In this document: piece by piece, positions 13,201 to 22,436 of the stretch
Layout: every line of letters begins with the position of its first letter
Numbering within the stretch: position 1 is the first letter of the stretch
Assembly (NCBI GenBank): GCA_020796225.1
Contig: CM036753.1
Coordinates: 68,997,865-69,061,864, forward strand
Length of the DNA stretch: 64,000 nucleotides
Direction of reading: 5' to 3'
Source of the DNA: Arion vulgaris
Taxonomy: Eukaryota > Mollusca > Gastropoda > Stylommatophora > Arionidae
Notes under the pieces: generated by a model
Told to the model about the DNA's origin: nothing
The model's database searches: none
The model's input: the letters and a program-made list of their open reading frames with translations, nothing else
Position numbers and translations under genes: made by a program

Positions 13201-14843
13201 CATGTTGCTCAATGGCACATAAGACAAAGAAATGTCCACTCAGTTCGATCTTATACCTTTTTTTAAATCTCAAACCAAATCTTATGCATGTCTTTCAGCT
13301 CTACCATGTGCCACTAGGCCTTCCTTTCTTCCGCTGTCCTACTGTGTTCACTGCATTCTATGTCTTGGCTCTTTCTTTTCTAATCCTGAGGACATGTCCA
13401 ATCCATTGCCAACTTCTCACTTGTATCTCTTTAATTATATCTTTCAGACCAGTCAATGCTTGAAGTCTGATATTGCTAATCTTATCCTTCCTGATATACC
13501 CAAGTATTTTTTAAAGAAATCTTTACCCAGTCCTTCATCATTGTTAGTTTTTTCGCCTCTTTCCACTTTGCTTTTGTTTTAACAGTGTGAGGGTTGCCAG
13601 CACCATCTTCTTAGTCACTTACCTTTTATATTACACAATTGCAAACATTTTCCTGTAATTCTTATCCTTTATTGTCTGTGGAATTGCAAGTCTATTTCAT
13701 AGAAGTATGATTGTGCTAGATTCAAATGAAATTTAGAAACATAATGGTTAAAATTGTATTCTTTTTTTTGTTGGGTGACCTAGGCTACTAAATCTGGTGG
13801 TGTGGTTGTCCTGGTTGGCTTGGGTCAAGAAATTGTGGAGTTACCAGTGGTGAATGCCGGTGTACGGGAGGTTGACATTAGAGGTATCTTCAGATATGTG
13901 AACTGGTAAGTGACATCACCACATGTAGTTTACTTTCAGAATTTAATATTGAAATTACATCTAATACTGAAAGTTTAACCCTTTCGCTGCTACATACTTT
14001 CCGAAGGCTGAGCTAAAAATAGCTACTCTGTTTCTAGATCACAAACATGAATGTACGCCTATGGCATTGACAGTAGCAGTGTATAACGTGTTAACATGTC
14101 TTTAGCCCACAGAGGAGAGATAATAAGAGACATGTTAATGAGTCTTTGGAAGTGAATGGGAAAAACGTGTATATATACGTCCTTAGCAGCTAAAGGGTTA
14201 ATTAAGAAGGTTGGATGTTTCAGAATAAAAAGCATCAGTGATCGTGGTACTATCTAGTGATGCAAAAGAAACAAAACTGAGTGTCTTCTTCGAATGCTCC
14301 ATATCGACCACGTTCTAAACACTGTGATTTGTATGTGATCTGAGTCTGAGAGCAATTGTACATTGTGCCAATTATGCACCTACAAATAAGTCAGCACATC
14401 CGATTTCTGCAACGATTTTTATTTACTAGAGTAGCTTCCCTAGGCTCCTACTTCAGTTGTCTCTTACGACATGCCTTGTAGGTCGAATTGGTACTATTAA
14501 TTGCTTCTCTTGCACTCCCCGGCACCACATGGACGCATTGGCCACTCAACAATGTACATTATGTCAGATCACATGTGGCATTTGTTAATATTGTTCATAT
14601 ACAAAGCATACATATCAATAGCTAATATTTTTCGTAGGTTTAAGTGTAGTATTGCTTAATATATACAAATATTATTTTTAATATTTCAGTTATCCAACTG
14701 CTTTGGCCATGGTTGCTTCTGGAAGAGTCAATGTGAAGTCACTGATTACCCATCGGTTTAAGTTAGAAGATTCCATCAAAGCATTTGAAGCAGCAAAGAG
14801 GGGTGAAGGGATCAAAATTATGATTGGGTGTAATCGCACTTGA
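4065..14843 (+). CDS. SORD: Sorbitol dehydrogenase (L-iditol 2-dehydrogenase), seven coding exons
   Basis: Exons 4065-4227, 6851-7010, 8834-8952, 10326-10391, 12215-12390, 13784-13905 and 14690-14843 join in perfect phase to 319 residues and a stop; every junction is GT-AG. The enzyme is a cytosolic, zinc- and NAD-dependent medium-chain dehydrogenase oxidising sorbitol to fructose in the polyol pathway. Catalytic zinc residues are visible in GICGSD (Cys), GHEAS (His, Glu) and LLEPLSVG (Glu). The Rossmann motif is GAGPIG, and Asp in VTDIDDARL fits NAD preference. A structural zinc loop [15 protein letters not shown] (C-x2-C-x2-C-x7-C) is intact, unlike vertebrate SORD. About 40 N-terminal residues of the usual ~357 are missing from these exons; the start must lie upstream. 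No frameshift or internal stop was found, so the gene looks functional. Confidence 0.95.
4230..5878. other. SORD intron, mostly unique
   Basis: No gene is visible. A stretch at about 4480-4700 contains short minus-strand frames and text resembling the tail of a LINE, but too diverged to assign. The remainder is AT-rich intron sequence. Confidence 0.4.
5880..6181. mobile_element. TTAA-flanked miniature inverted-repeat element (302 bp)
   Basis: The element begins TTAACTCTTTCCACG and ends GCGTGAAAGAGTTAA, so the ends are inverted repeats directly flanked by TTAA on both sides. TTAA target duplication is the hallmark of piggyBac-type transposition. There is no open frame, so it would be moved in trans. 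It is related in design to the elements at 13975-14201 and 47127-47269. Confidence 0.7.
6310..6780 (-). repeat. Dispersed repeat E (molluscan-style non-autonomous element)
   Basis: The segment containing TTTTCTTGCATTCCATCTCC and GTGAGCTATGAATTTTCTT recurs at 59345-59570. Its end, with TTGCCTCTTACGATATGTGT and a following stretch, shares the core of repeat R1, so R1 and E may be parts of one composite element. Frames on both strands are open by chance and lack homology I can name. Confidence 0.6.
6851..7010 (+). CDS. SORD: SORD exon: structural zinc loop
   Basis: Encodes [17 protein letters not shown] and onward to HDADFCFK. All four cysteines of a structural zinc lobe are present, followed by the family motif KFCATPP. 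Acceptor TTCTTACAG and donor GTAAGA are canonical. Confidence 0.97.
7681..8625. mobile_element. Palindromic Penelope-like element remnant
   Basis: Sequence 7681-8076 and sequence 8236-8625 are inverted copies of each other (for example ACAAAGTACTGTAGTTTTAC at 7689 against its complement ending near 8615), separated by a ~160-bp spacer. The minus strand across the spacer encodes the end of a GIY-YIG endonuclease, the C-terminal domain of Penelope-like retroelements. Inverted partial copies are typical for this class. A third copy of the terminal segment lies at 39285-39420. Confidence 0.75.
8001..8366 (-). pseudogene. Penelope-like element, GIY-YIG endonuclease C-terminal fragment
   Basis: The frame holds [23 protein letters not shown], and [17 protein letters not shown], the order and spacing of the GIY-YIG nuclease tail of Penelope-like retroelements (arginine-containing DRF helix, HF/H, then the ENxLI...L...GLN end). 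The reverse transcriptase and the GIY-YIG core itself are missing, and the N-terminal part of the frame belongs to the inverted arm, so it is a truncated relic within a SORD intron. Confidence 0.75.
8834..8952 (+). CDS. SORD: SORD exon: LLEPLSVG segment
   Basis: Encodes [19 protein letters not shown] and ends in the first part of the dinucleotide fold, VLVCGAG. The Glu of LLEP is the fourth catalytic zinc-site residue. Splice sites TTTATTAG and GTGATA. Confidence 0.97.
9545..9775 (+). mobile_element. LINE 3'-end fragment, family L1a
   Basis: Reads, with stops, as a short C-terminal reverse transcriptase tail (WIEHVCHMP, then RPGHPKET) followed by a basic stretch. Better copies are at 24710-25035, 32045-32440 and, inverted, 39055-39285. 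The -W-x-GH-hhRM- then -RGRPK-x-W- pattern is the standard carboxy end of many non-LTR retrotransposons. Confidence 0.65.
9785..9925 (-). repeat. tRNA-derived SINE family S3, partial
   Basis: Contains GTTGAGACTGGGTTGACTCA and a degenerate tRNA head at its upper end, matching the neighbouring full copy at 9950-10172. Confidence 0.5.
9950..10172 (-). repeat. tRNA-derived SINE family S3
   Basis: Read on the minus strand it starts GCAGTAGCGTAGTTGTTAGT (A-box region of a tRNA) followed by a degenerate B box GGGTTAAAAATAC, then a conserved body with GCCTCATTCGGGTACCAGG and CATGATGTTGACTACATCAT. Copies recur at 16265-16440, 16965-17200 and 22437-22662. Confidence 0.7.
10326..10391 (+). CDS. SORD: SORD exon: Rossmann fold
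   Basis: A 66-nt exon completing [21 protein letters not shown] and ending in VCVT. The split GxGxxG motif is restored exactly by the splice from 8952. Splice sites TTGTGCAG and GTAGTG. Confidence 0.96.
10600..10860 (+). mobile_element. LINE 3'-end fragment
   Basis: Contains GGGAAAACCGAGAAAAAGAT followed by a degenerate tail; the complementary text is present near 60080-60120 (CTTGGTCTTCCCTTAG). It encodes the basic [13 protein letters not shown] end of a LINE reverse transcriptase and is 5'-truncated. Confidence 0.5.
11715..11885 (-). repeat. Dispersed repeat F fragment
   Basis: Shares the string CTCAGACGTAGTCAAGGCAC and flanks with 3800-3900 and, inverted, 26100-26270. The neighbouring text at 11580-11640 (CAAACTCTGTAGCACCGGC) also occurs at 21175-21195 and belongs to another dispersed family. 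Confidence 0.5.
12215..12390 (+). CDS. SORD: SORD exon: cofactor-binding domain
   Basis: Encodes [19 protein letters not shown] to [16 protein letters not shown]. The first Asp, at the end of the second beta strand, is the residue that normally binds the adenosine ribose of NAD. Splice sites TTTCTGCAG and GTAAGT. Confidence 0.97.
12425..13210. other. SORD intron stretch with unassigned ORFs
   Basis: A minus-strand frame of 130 codons (12815-12423) and a plus-strand frame of 73 codons (12775-12996) are open. Neither resembles a family I can name and neither has splice signals. An old transposon fragment is the likeliest source. Confidence 0.25.
13215..13585 (-). mobile_element. LINE 3'-end fragment, inverted
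   Basis: The plus strand reads like the complement of a LINE carboxy end: CTACCATGTGCCACTAGGCC and CCAATCCATTGCCAACTTCT correspond on the minus strand to the RRLRWYGHVLRM- and basic-tail region. Frames are broken. Confidence 0.5.
13784..13905 (+). CDS. SORD: SORD exon
   Basis: Encodes [20 protein letters not shown] to [10 protein letters not shown], the family's conserved G(V)FRYxN segment. The acceptor GACCTAG and donor GTAAGT are canonical and the exon ends two bases into a Cys codon completed at 14690. Confidence 0.97.
13975..14201. mobile_element. TTAA-flanked miniature inverted-repeat element (227 bp)
   Basis: Begins TTAACCCTTTCGCTGCTA and ends TTAGCAGCTAAAGGGTTAA, so the termini are inverted repeats with TTAA on both sides. 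Near the right end sits a palindromic ACGTGTATATATACGT. No coding capacity. piggyBac-type mobilisation is inferred from the TTAA. Confidence 0.75.
14288..14535 (-). repeat. Dispersed repeat R1 copy
   Basis: Same order of blocks as 1203-1450: TTCTTCGAATGCTCCATATC, TTTATTTACTAG, CTCTTACGACATGCCTTGTA, then CACCACATGGAC. It sits in the last SORD intron. Confidence 0.75.
14690..14843 (+). CDS. SORD: SORD terminal exon
   Basis: Encodes [38 protein letters not shown] and ends KIMIGCNRT followed by TGA at 14841-14843. It matches the normal carboxy end of the family. Confidence 0.97.
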
Positions 14844-14861
14844 AATTTAATGCAAACTATT

Positions 14862-15245
14862 CACACACTGTTTCTTCTTCTTCTTCTTTTGTCGTCACAC
14901 TGCTACCGGGTTGTTGCCCAGTGTCGTGGTTTCTGTTTTTGTCTTGCGCTGTTCTGGTGGCTTGTGTGATTGTTATCTTTGCTCTTTCACAGGATTCTGC
15001 TACGCCATCTAACCATCTTTTCCGTGGTCTTCCTCTTGCCTTCTTTCCCAATGTTCTGTTGTAGAAGACTCTGTATACTGTGGAGTTTGGATGCATTCTT
15101 ATTAAGTGGCCAAACCACTTCATTCTTTGTTTATCTATATAATTCAAGCACGGTTTTGTGCCAACTTTCTTTCTTATGCTGATGTTGGTGATTCTGTCTT
15201 TCTTGTGTTGTTGGTAACTTTTCTCAGGCAACGCATTTCACATGT
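14862..15245 (-). mobile_element. LINE 3'-end fragment in the SORD 3' region
   Basis: The minus strand encodes RMKWFGHLIRMHPNSTVYRV and GKKARGRPRKRWLDGVAES, nearly identical to the plus-strand copy at 37490-37900. The poly-purine (GAA)n tail of the element abuts position 14875, 30 bp after the SORD stop codon, so it may form part of the SORD 3' UTR in antisense orientation. Near-identity to 37.5 kb indicates fairly recent insertion. Confidence 0.8.
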
Positions 15246-15309
15246 AGTTATTTTTTGTGACTGCGCTTTGCTCAATGTCCATGTTTGGCTCTGGTAACAC
15301 AAAGTAGGT

Positions 15310-15780
15310 ATAAAAATGCTGTTGATCATTTGTTTCTTAGCTGCCTGTGAAATTCACACACTGTTTGAATATGCAAAATATGGTGAAATTGCTCAATTTT
15401 GGTATATTTTCTTTCTGCTACAACTATACATATTAAAAACTTTCTATGTTAAGCTTTGACTACTTCCTAAAATTGTAACTTCCAACCAGTCTTACAGTAT
15501 TTAAGACCTGCTCCATTCAACCCAGAAATATGGTCTATATATTAAATTTATGCCTTCTTCAAAAATTGTGCTCAATATTTTGATCTGATCTCTGATGTGA
15601 TGGAATAATACAAGAATAACAGCATATTTGACTTTCTGATGATTCTTTCAGTAATAATGAATAAAGTAGAGACTCCAACTTTATTGTCATGCAATGAATG
15701 CTTCTTTAGTTCTTGTGCAAGTTGTCTGAAATAATTAGGTAGACTAAATTAAGATTTGTTATACTGTACTTCTAGTAGTA
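15310..15780. other. Non-coding stretch after SORD
   Basis: No gene or repeat recognised. AATGAATAAAG at about 15657 could serve as a poly(A) signal for SORD, but this is weak evidence. Confidence 0.25.
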
Positions 15781-15785
15781 GGCGT

Positions 15786-16012
15786 CTTGTGGTTTAGCAG
15801 TCATGAGCTCGATCACAACCCAAGAGTAACTGGTTCAAACACCGCAGTGGGCAGTTTTAGAAACAAATTTGTTCTTGTGGATGTTTACAAACGGCAAAAT
15901 AGACTCACCATTCTGAAAGCAATGGCAGACTACTAAAAGTATAAGTGGTGCGTAGAAATCAACAACTCGTTTAATGCGGTTGATGGCGAGGTCCTGCAAA
16001 TGATATGCTACG
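15786..16012 (+). repeat. tRNA-derived SINE family S2
   Basis: Begins with a tRNA-like head (GTGGTTTAGCAGTCATGAGC, B box TGGTTCAAACACC) followed by a body containing AAAGCAATGGCAGACTACTA and ATCAACAACTCGTTTA. A second copy is at 55499-55712. It is not a functional tRNA because no cloverleaf can be completed. Confidence 0.75.
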
Positions 16013-16264
16013 ATTTTCATACTGTCCTTCAGTCATCACTATTTATAAATATTATAATGGAGGGAACTAGTGATGTGGTAAATTAATATTATTATATTGT
16101 GGAGTGGGTTGTCTGGATACCAATCTCTTGGTCTTGGTGGCACAGATACAAAACATGGTAATGTTATGTTTCTTTTTCTTAAATGTGTCCATTTTATTTT
16201 AAATGTGTAAGTTACATGGCAACAGCCTGGGTAAACTGCTTTAAAAAAAAAATAAAGTAAGTCT

Positions 16265-16440
16265 TTTTTAATACCTTGAGGTATATTGGGTAATATGATG
16301 TTAGGCCCACATTTTTCATTGACCGTCGGCAAATGATGGATGGTGTGGACAAAATCATGCCAGTTACCTTTACTTGTCCTTTCCCTGGTACACAACTGAG
16401 GCTAGATCGATTTGATAGCCTTTGCAGATAGAAAAATATT
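16265..16440 (-). repeat. tRNA-derived SINE family S3, truncated
   Basis: Shares GTTAGGCCCACATTTTTCAT and TGATGGATGGTGTGGACAAA with the S3 copy at 9950-10172; the tRNA head is lost. Confidence 0.6.
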
Positions 16441-16687
16441 CCATGGGATTTTAAATAGTTTTTCATAATTATTAATTATTTCATATTTTGTTTTTAGCTA
16501 AATTTTTATTGTTAGTCGGCTTTGTTTTGTCTTGTAACAAAGACTCTTTGTTTCTAGCTGCTACCATACTTTTGTAAAAGTGCCTTATGTTTTATGTTCT
16601 TTTGACTGATATTTGATATTAAGAAAATATTATCTAATATAAACACTTGGAGCAAAATAAGACAGTAATTCATTCTACCATCTTCTT

Positions 16688-16765
16688 TTTTTGTCAGCAC
16701 TGTTACCGGGTTGTTAACCCAGTGGCATGGTTTTATGTATTTGTCTTGCTCTTCTGGAAGGTTTT
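16688..16765 (-). mobile_element. Short LINE 3'-tail fragment
   Basis: Contains GTTACCGGGTTGTTAACCCA, the same tail seen at 14900-14950 and in complement at 37870-37900. Confidence 0.5.
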
Positions 16766-16964
16766 GAAAAACAGTGTGTGAATGGGGAAGAAATAGATAA
16801 AGATGAAGAAAAATCCAAGATGGTATATCAAAGTTAGCCAAGAAAATCAGTATACAAAATACTGACATTTTTAACAGAGCTGTGTAAATAATTGATTATC
16901 AAAATTACTACTCATGACACATAATGATGAAGTGTGTGCATAAAGAAGCCATGTTCATATCATA

Positions 16965-17200
16965 AGTATAAAGAATACAATGTTGGCCCATATTTTTATT
17001 TGAGCAACAGAACACAGTGACCAATGTGGTCAACATCATGCTGGTTACTTTTTTTTTCAAGTGTTTCTCAGGTACCCAATTGAGGTTTGATAAGCCATAG
17101 AGACATTGCTGTCGGGGGGGAAAGCTCCCACCACTCATACTGGGAAATTTGATTCTGGGACTATGCAGATCCAAACAAATGCGCTAACCACTAAACTGTC
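16965..17200 (-). repeat. tRNA-derived SINE family S3
   Basis: Contains CAATGTGGTCAACATCATGC and, at the upper end, a tRNA-like head on the minus strand with AACCACTAAACTGTCATGAT. Full-length, strongly diverged. Confidence 0.6.
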
Positions 17201-17204
17201 ATGA

Positions 17205-17925
17205 TTCTAAGTGTTTGTATCCACAATGTATTTTTGTGAAAGATGATCCTTAATGTGCTACAGTAAAAACATGAAAGTTATACGCCACGCATTATCATAT
17301 TCAGGATTATATTTACTTCACGAAATTAATGTGAAAGATATTTAATCTTTCATTTCAGACCACTTTAGTAATAACTGATACATATAATCTCATTTGACTG
17401 AGAAATAAGAAAGTTGAGAATTATCACTGCCGTACCACTTTAAGCAGCCTTTTTGCAGCCTGAATCGTGTGTTTTTTAAAATTAATGTGAATGCAGTAAG
17501 AGTTTATAAATTATGCTAAAAAACTTGTGTACTTTCAGTTTAATTTAACTCTACTGTATTGCAATCTTTCTGATAAATAAAAAAAAAATGTAAACAGAAT
17601 ATTTCATTTGTATCTTAACTCATTATTTGAAGATAATATATTCATGACTTGTTTTTGAAACATGTCAAAGTGAATTGTACAACCATATGGTATATATAAT
17701 CATTAAACATAATTGAAAAAGAACGGCACATTTTGTTTGTTATATGTTTACAAAACAATATCAAATCTATTTGTTTTAGATAATTGGAATTCAATTATTT
17801 GCTTGAAAAATCTTTTATTTCTGGTTTTGAGGCACTGTCCATTTTATCGTAAACAGGATCTTCATACAAAAATGACATTAATAAACTACAATGCAGGAGC
17901 AGAGCATAATATTTCTACCAAAGAA
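17205..17925. other. AT-rich intergenic stretch
   Basis: No gene or recognisable repeat. A 72-codon ORF at 17713-17931 has no supporting features. Confidence 0.3.
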
Positions 17926-17927
17926 AT

Positions 17928-18206
17928 CTAGCAGTTGATGTGGATTGGTTTAAATAAAAATCCTTTGTGGCCACACTCTATGAGGGCATTCAGAATGTTA
18001 GCTCTATCCATTGGCTGACCCCCTGATATGGTGGCAGAGTCAGCCAGCCTCTCTGTCTCATTGCCAATGACACCCATGTGCCCCGGAGCAAAGATAAGTG
18101 TAATTCTGCAAATTCTTGACGTTTGTAGTGATACAGTCCATTGCCTGCGCAAAGAATCAGTCTGTACTATTTGGATTATACTCAATGAATAACTCAGAAT
18201 GCACAT
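17928..18206 (-). pseudogene. LINE RNase H fragment
   Basis: The minus-strand frame holds LIFAPGHMGVIGNETERLAD, the His/Asp end of a retroelement ribonuclease H (normally PGHxGVxGNExAD), followed by SATISGGQPMDRANIL. It lacks the rest of the domain. Related copies lie at 19125-19375, 47640-48730 and 51435-52095. Confidence 0.75.
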
Positions 18207-18219
18207 ATGAGTGTAGTTT

Positions 18220-19115
18220 TGTGACTAGCCAGAGTAAAGCCGTAGTCACCATCAGTACTTTCATTGTCATGCTACTTGTTGTCAATACTAGAGAACAGTA
18301 TTACGATCCAGTCATCAACATTAAACACCAGTGTCTCCAGTCAACGGACAACTTTGCTTATCTTGGCAGCCTCCTATCCAGATCGGCAAACATAGATTCT
18401 GAGGTCCACAATAGGATATCCAAAGCCAGTGCTGCGTGCGGAAGGTTACGTGTCACTGTGTGGAACGGAAGGATAAGCATAGTCACAAAGCTGAAAGTTT
18501 ACCAGGCCATAGTGCTAACCACGCTGCTGTACGCAAGCGAGACATGGACAGTATATAGCAGACACGCAAGAAAATTAAACCATTTCCACACAAGCTGTCT
18601 ATGCAGAATACTAAAAATAAACTGGCAGGACAAAATTCCAGACAGCGAAGTCCTCACAAGAGCAACGATCCAGCGCAACACCCTGTTGCAGAAGGCCCAA
18701 CTGAGATGGCGTCACGTTGCTCGAATGCCTGATAAACGCATCCCAAAACAGTTGATGTATGGCGAGCTTGAAGGGGCAGACGTTTAGCTGGTGGACAGAA
18801 AACGCTTTAAAGACACTCTTAAAGTGTCTCTGAAATGCTTCGATATAGACAATACGTGCTGGGAATCCCTTGCACAAGATCGCCAAATGTGGCGCTGTAA
18901 CAACAAAAGAGGAACTCGAATAGCTGAGAATCATCGTATTGTTGAGTCACAGAGAAAACGAGCAGCGCGAAAAGACAGAGCACACAACACGCACATGTCT
19001 AACCTTGATCATGTATGCCCCACCTGTGGTCGGGATTCTGTTCTAGGATTGACTCTACAGTCACCTCCGCACACACCAGAGAGGTGCAACAGTACACGTC
19101 TGAGATTGTTGTCAT
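18220..19115 (+). pseudogene. LINE reverse transcriptase C-terminal end with zinc-finger tail
   Basis: Reads through FAYLGSLLSRSANIDSEVHN, LLYASETWTVYSRHARKLN, RWRHVARMPDKRIPKQ, a stop at 18785-18787, then LVDRKRFKDTLKVSLK and a CPTCGR zinc-finger-like end. This is the thumb and tail of a non-LTR retrotransposon whose last residues form a C2H2-like finger. It is 5'-truncated and carries a stop, so it is dead. Copies: 21390-21740, 30290-30880 (inverted), 31315-31650 (inverted), 43800-44165. Confidence 0.8.
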
Positions 19116-19124
19116 CATCGCATG

Positions 19125-19375
19125 GACGGCTATTACTTGTCATACTAAATGCACCACTGGCTTCCTTGACCATTCTGCCATATGAGTTTGGAGACTTTTC
19201 ATAACTATAGATCCATCCATGTAAATCCTCACACGTTATTGAAGTTTTCAATAATGGTTGTCTTAACATCTGCATCCAACGCCACAGGATTCCTCTCTCT
19301 GCAAACTTTGTCGAATTTAATGATGGTCAAAAAGGTGTTGCCATATATTGAAGGCACCAGTATCCATTCTTCCTC
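19125..19375 (-). pseudogene. LINE RNase H fragment
   Basis: The minus strand contains GWIYSYEKSPNSYGRMVKEA and SGAF, the beginning of an RNase H domain of the family seen at 47640-48730. Frames are interrupted. Confidence 0.55.
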
Positions 19376-19779
19376 ATAGTCGATATATGTGAGTCCGCAT
19401 AACAGCTGAACATTGTCTGTAGCATGACTGACCCTTGAAAGAGATTAGAAGTTTTAGAGGTTTATGTTATTTGAACTGCCATGCCAGTAATGAAACTTCA
19501 AATAATAACATTTGGAAAATAAAGTTTATTTTATTGCTGCTAGATTAAAAACCATTATTAAAGAATTAATAAGACCATTACATAAATTTGATTTCAAAAT
19601 TATGAGAAATTAAATAACCAGGCAGCAGCTATTCATGTGGGCGGGTTCTTTGTCTGGATGACGACTTACAATAGTGAGATGGTGCGGCTTGTCTCGAGAT
19701 TCAGTTGCAAGTCCCTTGTACACCATTTTAATTTTGTATTCTGTTTTATCTTTCTTTTCATTTTTTAAGTTTTGAAGTA

Positions 19780-20230
19780 GCTATGGCATGACACAAGCAA
19801 AGAAACAAAAATAAGACTTCTGAAAACATGCATATTATCTGCGGCAACATATTTGGACCATAACACAAACATTAAAGAACAAAATTGAAGCTTTTGAAAC
19901 AACGTATTACAGAAAAGTTCTCAGAACATCCTGGACAGATAAGAGAAAAAACAAAGACATTATTCAAGACTAGCTTACTGAGAAGCTCATAAATAACATC
20001 ATGTCCCGGATGATGAAATATTTTGGCCATGTTAAACGTCATAGTAGTTTGGCGAGAACGGTAATAGAAGGCATGGTTCCTGAAGTACGGGGCAGGGACG
20101 ACCAAGACAAGCTGGAAGCAGGACATCAAAGACACATTGAACATGATGCTGTAGAAGGTGGGAGAACTTGCTAGAGACAGAGTTTTTCAGGTGGGCTGTG
20201 ATGAATAGCAACGTTCTACAAGGGATATCT
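19780..20230 (+). mobile_element. LINE 3'-end fragment, family L2a
   Basis: Contains ACATTAAAGAACAAAATTGA, followed by GCTTTTGAAACAACGTATTA, which recurs almost unchanged at 63635-63680 and in a worn copy at 36590-37030. Translation gives RT thumb text (LKNKIEAFE) but is broken. Confidence 0.7.
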
Positions 20231-20310
20231 ATATTATTACTATTTTTATTATGTAACATAAGTCATATATTATCATATAGTAATAATGAGCCAGTATTTA
20301 TGGCTCCCCA

Positions 20311-20430
20311 ATTACAGAAACCCACTGTGGGTGTACAATGATTACAGAAACCCACTGTGGGTGTACAATGATTACAGAAACCCACTGTGGGTGTACAATG
20401 ATTACAGAAACCCACTGAGGGTGTACAATG
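20311..20430. repeat. Four exact-length 30-bp tandem repeats
   Basis: The unit starts ATTACAGAAACCCACTGTGG and ends GTGTACAATG. Three copies are identical and the fourth has one change (GAGGG for GTGGG). Being a multiple of three, the array stays open on both strands (peptide unit NYRNPLWVYND on the plus strand), but there is no sign of a gene. Confidence 0.9.
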
Positions 20431-20619
20431 ATTCAGGACATAATGATTCTTTAGTCTTGAGCTTTTGGCCACATAACTGAGAGTTCAGGAGAACTTGGTT
20501 GATCAGCAGATAATTGATGTCAGGGAGTGAGCATGGTGAACAGAATCTGGAATTTGATAGCTTAAAGTGATGAACTTCAAGGTTCATTCAGAGGTGACTG
20601 AGTAATGAATTGATTGAAT

Positions 20620-21230
20620 GGATCATCATCATTGCACTTTGCTTAGTAACCATGTGTGCTCCAATCTCTTTCTTACACTGGAAGATCTCACATGCAGTGC
20701 ATGAACTCCATTTAACCAGCAAGGGTTCCTGATATAATTTTGAATATGATGAGGATATTTTGTAGGACTTTTATTTTTAATCTTTTCTAATGAATTTTGC
20801 CCAGGCAGTGGCTTTCCAGCCTGCTCTTCTCTATTGTGAACTGTCAAGGGTTCTTTTACATGCTAAAATTGAACACTGGACCTACGTTTTATCATCTGTC
20901 TACGATAGGACTAGGAACTCGATCTCACCTACACTGAGAGGAATCACCAAGATGAAGGGACTGACCAAGAAAAAGATGGATTGATGGAGTTACAGACATC
21001 TTAAAACTCCACAATACCACAGCATATCAAGTGATCGAGCGTGCATTATCTCGGAAACCGATTATCAGTTAAACCTGCTACGCCTGACGGCAAAAATGCA
21101 GAGAAGGAGAAAAGAAGAGTAACCATGTGTGCTCCAATCTATTACTTACAAAGGAAGATCTCAGCAGCAGTGAACAAACTCTGTAGCACCGGCAAATTCA
21201 GCATAAGGCATATTTATAAATTTGTAGCAA
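20620..21230 (+). repeat. Dispersed repeat D, composite
   Basis: Phrases such as ACTAGGAACTCGATCTCACC, GTGGCTTTCCAGCCTGCTCT and AAGATCTCAGCAGCAGTG recur, some in the opposite orientation, at 36250-36560 and 45460-45720. The class is unknown; it has no long open frame. Confidence 0.5.
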
Positions 21231-21389
21231 ATCAGTAAACTATCATTCATTTCTATAAAACAGATCATCGTTATATACTAACATGTTATAAGAAACACGT
21301 TAAGATAAATGAACAAATTTATGAAATAATTATACTTTAAAATCTGGTTACTACTAGATTACATACATTATTATTATATTATATATTAA

Positions 21390-21745
21390 TCTTGTGAGTT
21401 GGTGGACATAAAAAACGCTTTAAAGACACTCTCAAAGTATCTCTAAAATGGTACGATATAGAGAACATGTACTGGGAATCCCTCAAACAAGATCGCCAAA
21501 TGTGGTGCTGTAACAACACAAGAGGAACTAGAACAGCTGAAAATCACCGCACTGTTAAGGCGCAGAGAAAGCGAGCTGCGCGAAAAGCAGAAAACACAAC
21601 ACCAACATGTCTAACCTTGATCAATGTATGCCCCACCTGCGGTAGGGGACTGTGTTCGAGGATCAAACTCTACAGTCACCTCCGCACACATCAGACAGGT
21701 GCAGCAACACATGTCTGGGCTGTTGTCATCATCGTTTGCGATGGA
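21390..21745 (+). pseudogene. LINE C-terminal fragment with zinc-finger tail
   Basis: Encodes RQMWCCNNTRGTRTAENH, QRKRAARKAENT and a finger CPTCGRGLCSRIKLYSHLRT ending in H, closely similar to 18790-19110. It is the extreme 3' end only. Confidence 0.75.
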
Positions 21746-22430
21746 CAGCTATTATTATTATTGTACCATTATACGTTATATTGGGTCAGCAAGAATTTCT
21801 CCTTACCACTCTATCCTGGGCAACTCGTTCAATATCCTCTACTACATTGTGCCCGAATTAAAAATTCTAACTGAAAACCAAACATTTTCCTTTAAAAATA
21901 CAGTATTAAAATATTACTAACATATTTCAACAATGCAGTTCATAAAAATTACTTATAGAAAAATAAAAAAAAATTTGAATATTTTTTCGCAATCAATTTA
22001 TTATCACAGAAATCCATAGAGATAAGTTTTCTCTATGAATCCAGTGGTAATCCATAGTGAAAGCCCCATTATATTAAGATAGCTGAGACAGTCATTATGG
22101 TGTGTACATGTCCCGCCTTATTTAGGGAAAGTTAGGCAATATTTCTGTTCATGTTCTACTACTAACACAGCCTGCAAGACACCAGAGATATGAAGAGTAG
22201 CCTTCTCTTCACTTCTTGAGCCGAGATGTGCTTCCCGACAAAGTCTTAATGGAGATAGGGACGTAACTACGCACAGGTGGAACCAACATTGGCTGCCTCT
22301 ATTGGAGAACTTGCTTTGCCAAAAGTTTCTGTATGGTTACATCATCAACTGTCTAGAATTTAACCCCGGTAGATTAAAAAGGTCTGGTTTTCAGCGTAAG
22401 ATGTCTGCCAGAGCAATGTTAGTAAAGAAA
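21745..22430. other. Intergenic stretch without recognised features
   Basis: AT-rich with no gene or assigned repeat. A frame at 21624-21920 continues out of the LINE tail and has no meaning of its own. Confidence 0.3.
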
Positions 22431-22436
22431 ACCATT

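Noticed and set aside
15786..16012. tRNA genes at the A/B-box sites (also 24575, 28855, 40553, 55499, 62512)
   Set aside because: Heads are tRNA-like but no complete cloverleaf forms, each is fused to a conserved SINE body, and copies repeat across the window.
20311..20430. CRISPR-like direct repeats of 30 bp
   Set aside because: The units are contiguous with no spacers, and the host is clearly a eukaryote.
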